Assembly (NCBI GenBank): GCA_029777735.1
Contig: JAKORR010000982.1
Location: 1 to 7,920, forward strand
Length of the DNA stretch: 7,920 nt
Source: Armatimonadota bacterium
Lineage (GTDB): Bacteria > Armatimonadota > Zipacnadia > Zipacnadales > FEN-943
Reading direction: 5' to 3'
The notes below the pieces were generated by a model. It worked only from the letters and a program-made list of their open reading frames with translations, was not told where the DNA came from and searched no databases. The position numbers and the translations under genes are program-made. Shown piece after piece: positions 5,959 through 7,920 of this stretch (the first letter of the stretch is position 1; each line of letters opens with the position of its first letter).

Positions 5959-7191
5959 TCACGCTGCACTATTATCCTTCTGCACCCCGGGCCACTGTCT
6001 CCCCTGCGTCGACAGGCCCAGGATCATCCCCGCCCCTAGGGCTGCCAACGCAGCTGATAGGATCCACGCGGGGGCGGCCCCCCGCTCGTCCCATAGCCAG
6101 CCAACCATCCAGCTTCCTGGGAGCATCATGACGCCCCCAAGTGCCCGATAGGCCGCCATCCCCGACGCTCGCAGTCCCGTGGGCAAAAGTTCAGCCACCA
6201 GCGCCCGCACCGCCGACCCATCTCCCGCCAGTACCACACCGTAGACTGCTACGAGGCCCACTGCCAGCCAGGGCGGCACGGCCCAGGCCAGTCCGAGGCA
6301 GATCAACGCATGGAGGAGCATAACCAGAAAGGTGGCCCGGCGCGCTCCAATACGGTCGGACAGAGCCCCCGCCGGCAGACCCGCCAGCGTGTAGACGACG
6401 TTGTGCAACAGGTACACAGCGGGCACAAGTGCTTCGGCGACACCAAGCTCCTTGGCGCGTAGCAGAAAGAAGGCATAGGTTACGTTGCCGACCGAGAAGA
6501 CAGAATAGGCCGCCACGAACCACCAGAACTGCCTCGGCAGACCCTTCAGCGAGACGGGCTTGCCAGCCGCAGCCCTTGGCACAGGCGGTTCCCGAACGAC
6601 CAGCAACAGCAACAGGACGGCTGCGACACCCGCAATGGCCGCCAGAGCAAAGGTGATACGATAGCTATGTGTCGCGCCGAATAGGGCTATTGCAAGGATC
6701 GTCCCGCCTATGGCGCCCGCGCTATCCATGGCCCGATGTAGTCCATAGGCCTTGCCCCACTGCGCAGCGTCAACAGCATCGGCCAATATGGCGTCGCGCG
6801 GCGGCGTGCGCAGCCCCTTGCCGAGCCGGTCGCCCACGCGCACGGCTAGCACCTGCCACGGCAGCACCGCCAGCGCCAGCAGCGACTTCACCAGCGTAGA
6901 CAAGGAATAGCCGGCGACCACCAAGGGCTTACGCACCCCGAGTCGATCTGATAGCCAGCCGGAAAGCAACTGGACAAAGGCCACGGTGGCTTCGGCCAAG
7001 CCCTGGATGAAGCCAATGCTTGCCATCGACATGCCCAGAACGGAGGCCATGAACTGAGGTAACAGAGCCTGCAGGGCCTCGGAGTGCAGGTCGGTGAAGA
7101 AACTCACCCAGCCCAGGCCGACGACAGTGCGCCCATGCCAGGCCCTTGCGCGAGAATCGGCCGTGGCCTGCGGCTCTGGTTCTTCGCTCAA
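5959..7191 (-). CDS. Major facilitator superfamily transporter
   Basis: The product is 410 residues, the usual size for a 12-helix MFS permease of the inner membrane; the substrate is unknown. The cytoplasmic loop 2-3 motif A is GWLSDRLGVRKP (78-89), and a half-repeat copy GALSDRIGARR (275-285) sits between helices 8 and 9. GDRLGKGLRTPPRDAILAD (120-138) is a conserved loop seen in a widespread group of MFS proteins of poorly known substrate. Hydrophobic stretches include about 91-110, 181-200, 222-242, 288-306 and 374-393, with a charged linker near 200-218 between the two six-helix halves. Start is TTG at 7191, which overlaps the TGA of the upstream gene (TTGA). GGGGAG (plus-strand 7202-7207) lies 10 bases upstream, and no better Met is available before helix 1. 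The gene is probably co-transcribed with the upstream sugar-enzyme-like gene, hinting at transport of a related compound. Confidence 0.92.
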   Translation of the reverse strand: MSEEPEPQATADSRARAWHGRTVVGLGWVSFFTDLHSEALQALLPQFMASVLGMSMASIGFIQGLAEATVAFVQLLSGWLSDRLGVRKPLVVAGYSLSTLVKSLLALAVLPWQVLAVRVGDRLGKGLRTPPRDAILADAVDAAQWGKAYGLHRAMDSAGAIGGTILAIALFGATHSYRITFALAAIAGVAAVLLLLLVVREPPVPRAAAGKPVSLKGLPRQFWWFVAAYSVFSVGNVTYAFFLLRAKELGVAEALVPAVYLLHNVVYTLAGLPAGALSDRIGARRATFLVMLLHALICLGLAWAVPPWLAVGLVAVYGVVLAGDGSAVRALVAELLPTGLRASGMAAYRALGGVMMLPGSWMVGWLWDERGAAPAWILSAALAALGAGMILGLSTQGRQWPGVQKDNSAA

Positions 7192-7920
7192 GGCTTAACA
7201 TCTCCCCTGGCTGCAGCAGTAGGCGCGTCATCGAAGTGTAGTTGTCTCATCCGTTCCCGGAGTCGTTGGGCGGCCGAAGCCACCGCACGCCCGGCGGTGG
7301 TCCGATCGGTCACATAGAAGAGGCCGCACAGGGCACCTTTGAGTCGTAGGTTCACCCAACCGTCGCGGGCGACAGTCTCGCTGCGCTGATTGTCTAGCAG
7401 GTTATAGATATCCCAAGGACCGTCTAGGGCTACGCGCAGGCGGAAGCTCTGGGACACCTCGGGGGCCTCGTAGAGCATCGGCGCCAGGCCGGCTTCATAC
7501 CGCCATGGCCACTTGGCCATGTTCGAGCCGTCCCAGGCCACGACAGTGTATCCGCCAGGCACGAGAAAGACCTGGACCATCAAGCCAAAATCCGCGTCGC
7601 AGACGGTAGGCAACGCCTTGGCCCGCGCCAGAGCCCTGGCGACCGCTGCGTCGAGCTGGCTGGTTAGGATGCCCGCGCCAGACGTGTAGTGCAGGTATAC
7701 AACCTCGCCGCGGCCGCAAGAGAAGCAACTGACGAGCGGGCCCTTGTCGGTGCCCACAAGCGTCTGTCCACCCTCGCAGCGCGTCAGGGGGTGAGGCAGC
7801 TCGAACTCGCTCCCAAGGGCGAAGTTTTCGCCCCAGTCCCCAGCAGCTTGCGTGATGACGCACCTCTTGTCGTCCGTGTAGCTGATAGGGCCCAGGCCCA
7901 GTAGCTTGCCACCCTGCGGG
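7188..7920 (-). CDS. C-terminal part of a large protein, possibly glycoside-hydrolase-like (5' end outside window)
   Basis: The frame is open without a stop from the right edge (first whole codon 7919-7917) to the TGA at 7190-7188, giving 243 residues of a longer protein. A GTG at 7755-7757 could be read as a start giving 189 residues. But the upstream codons read as sensible protein (GKLLGLGPISYTDDK, ITQAAGDWGENFALGSEFE), and no Shine-Dalgarno sits at a good distance, so it is very likely internal. Beta-rich segments include GRGEVVYLHYTSGAG (69-83) and GGYTVVAWDGSN (122-133), then a final sandwich of RLRVALDGPWDIYNLLDN and GWVNLRLKGALCGLFYVTD. GRGEVVYL with a terminal beta domain recalls the C-terminal domains of beta-galactosidase-like enzymes (for example GH42), but the catalytic part is outside the window and the assignment is tentative. 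The helical tail (208-228) is arginine-rich. The gene precedes the MFS transporter with a TTGA overlap. Confidence 0.75.
   Translation of the reverse strand, partial: PQGGKLLGLGPISYTDDKRCVITQAAGDWGENFALGSEFELPHPLTRCEGGQTLVGTDKGPLVSCFSCGRGEVVYLHYTSGAGILTSQLDAAVARALARAKALPTVCDADFGLMVQVFLVPGGYTVVAWDGSNMAKWPWRYEAGLAPMLYEAPEVSQSFRLRVALDGPWDIYNLLDNQRSETVARDGWVNLRLKGALCGLFYVTDRTTAGRAVASAAQRLRERMRQLHFDDAPTAAARGDVKP

Noticed and set aside
5474..5962. Minus-strand open frame of 162 codons opposite the end of the 737-residue gene
   Set aside because: Cys/Arg/Pro-rich shadow translation, with the plus-strand gene continuous through the region.

Overview
This is a GC-rich bacterial chromosomal window carrying seven real protein genes plus a few short structural sites. 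It holds a housekeeping left half (the 3' end of rpmA, then dapA and a type-4 uracil-DNA glycosylase). The right half is less standard (a HAD phosphatase, a solitary secretion-type ATPase, a large possible alpha/alpha-toroid protein, an MFS transporter and a truncated sugar-enzyme-like protein). GTG and TTG starts, tight gene overlaps and high G+C fit a free-living environmental bacterium. The mix recalls deep lineages such as Armatimonadota, but this is only an impression. No RNA gene, CRISPR array, insertion sequence or phage gene was recognised.

Layout. Bases 1-234 are the C-terminal 77 codons of ribosomal protein L27, followed by a perfect 10-bp hairpin that looks like a terminator. A 213-bp gap then leads to dapA (GTG start, strong Shine-Dalgarno). 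dapA overlaps the UDG gene by ATGA, so the two are probably co-transcribed and translationally coupled. The UDG gene runs tail-to-tail into a minus-strand gene for a HAD hydrolase, with a 33-bp overlap. The HAD gene in turn sits directly downstream of, and overlaps, a 264-residue VirB11/PilT/CpaF-like ATPase gene, giving a two-gene minus-strand operon. A 96-bp divergent spacer with a small hairpin separates this operon from a plus-strand gene for a 737-residue protein, possibly of the six-hairpin (alpha/alpha toroid) class. Convergent to that gene is a minus-strand pair: an incomplete gene entering from the right edge, then an MFS transporter gene joined to it by a TTGA overlap.

How the genes work together. 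dapA serves lysine/diaminopimelate synthesis. UDG removes uracil from DNA and has no evident functional link to dapA. The 737-residue protein, the MFS permease and the edge gene may belong to carbohydrate use, but this rests on fold-level resemblance only. The ATPase-HAD pair has no visible secretion or pilus partners and is the least explained part of the window. I see no clear evidence of a new defence or mobile system here.
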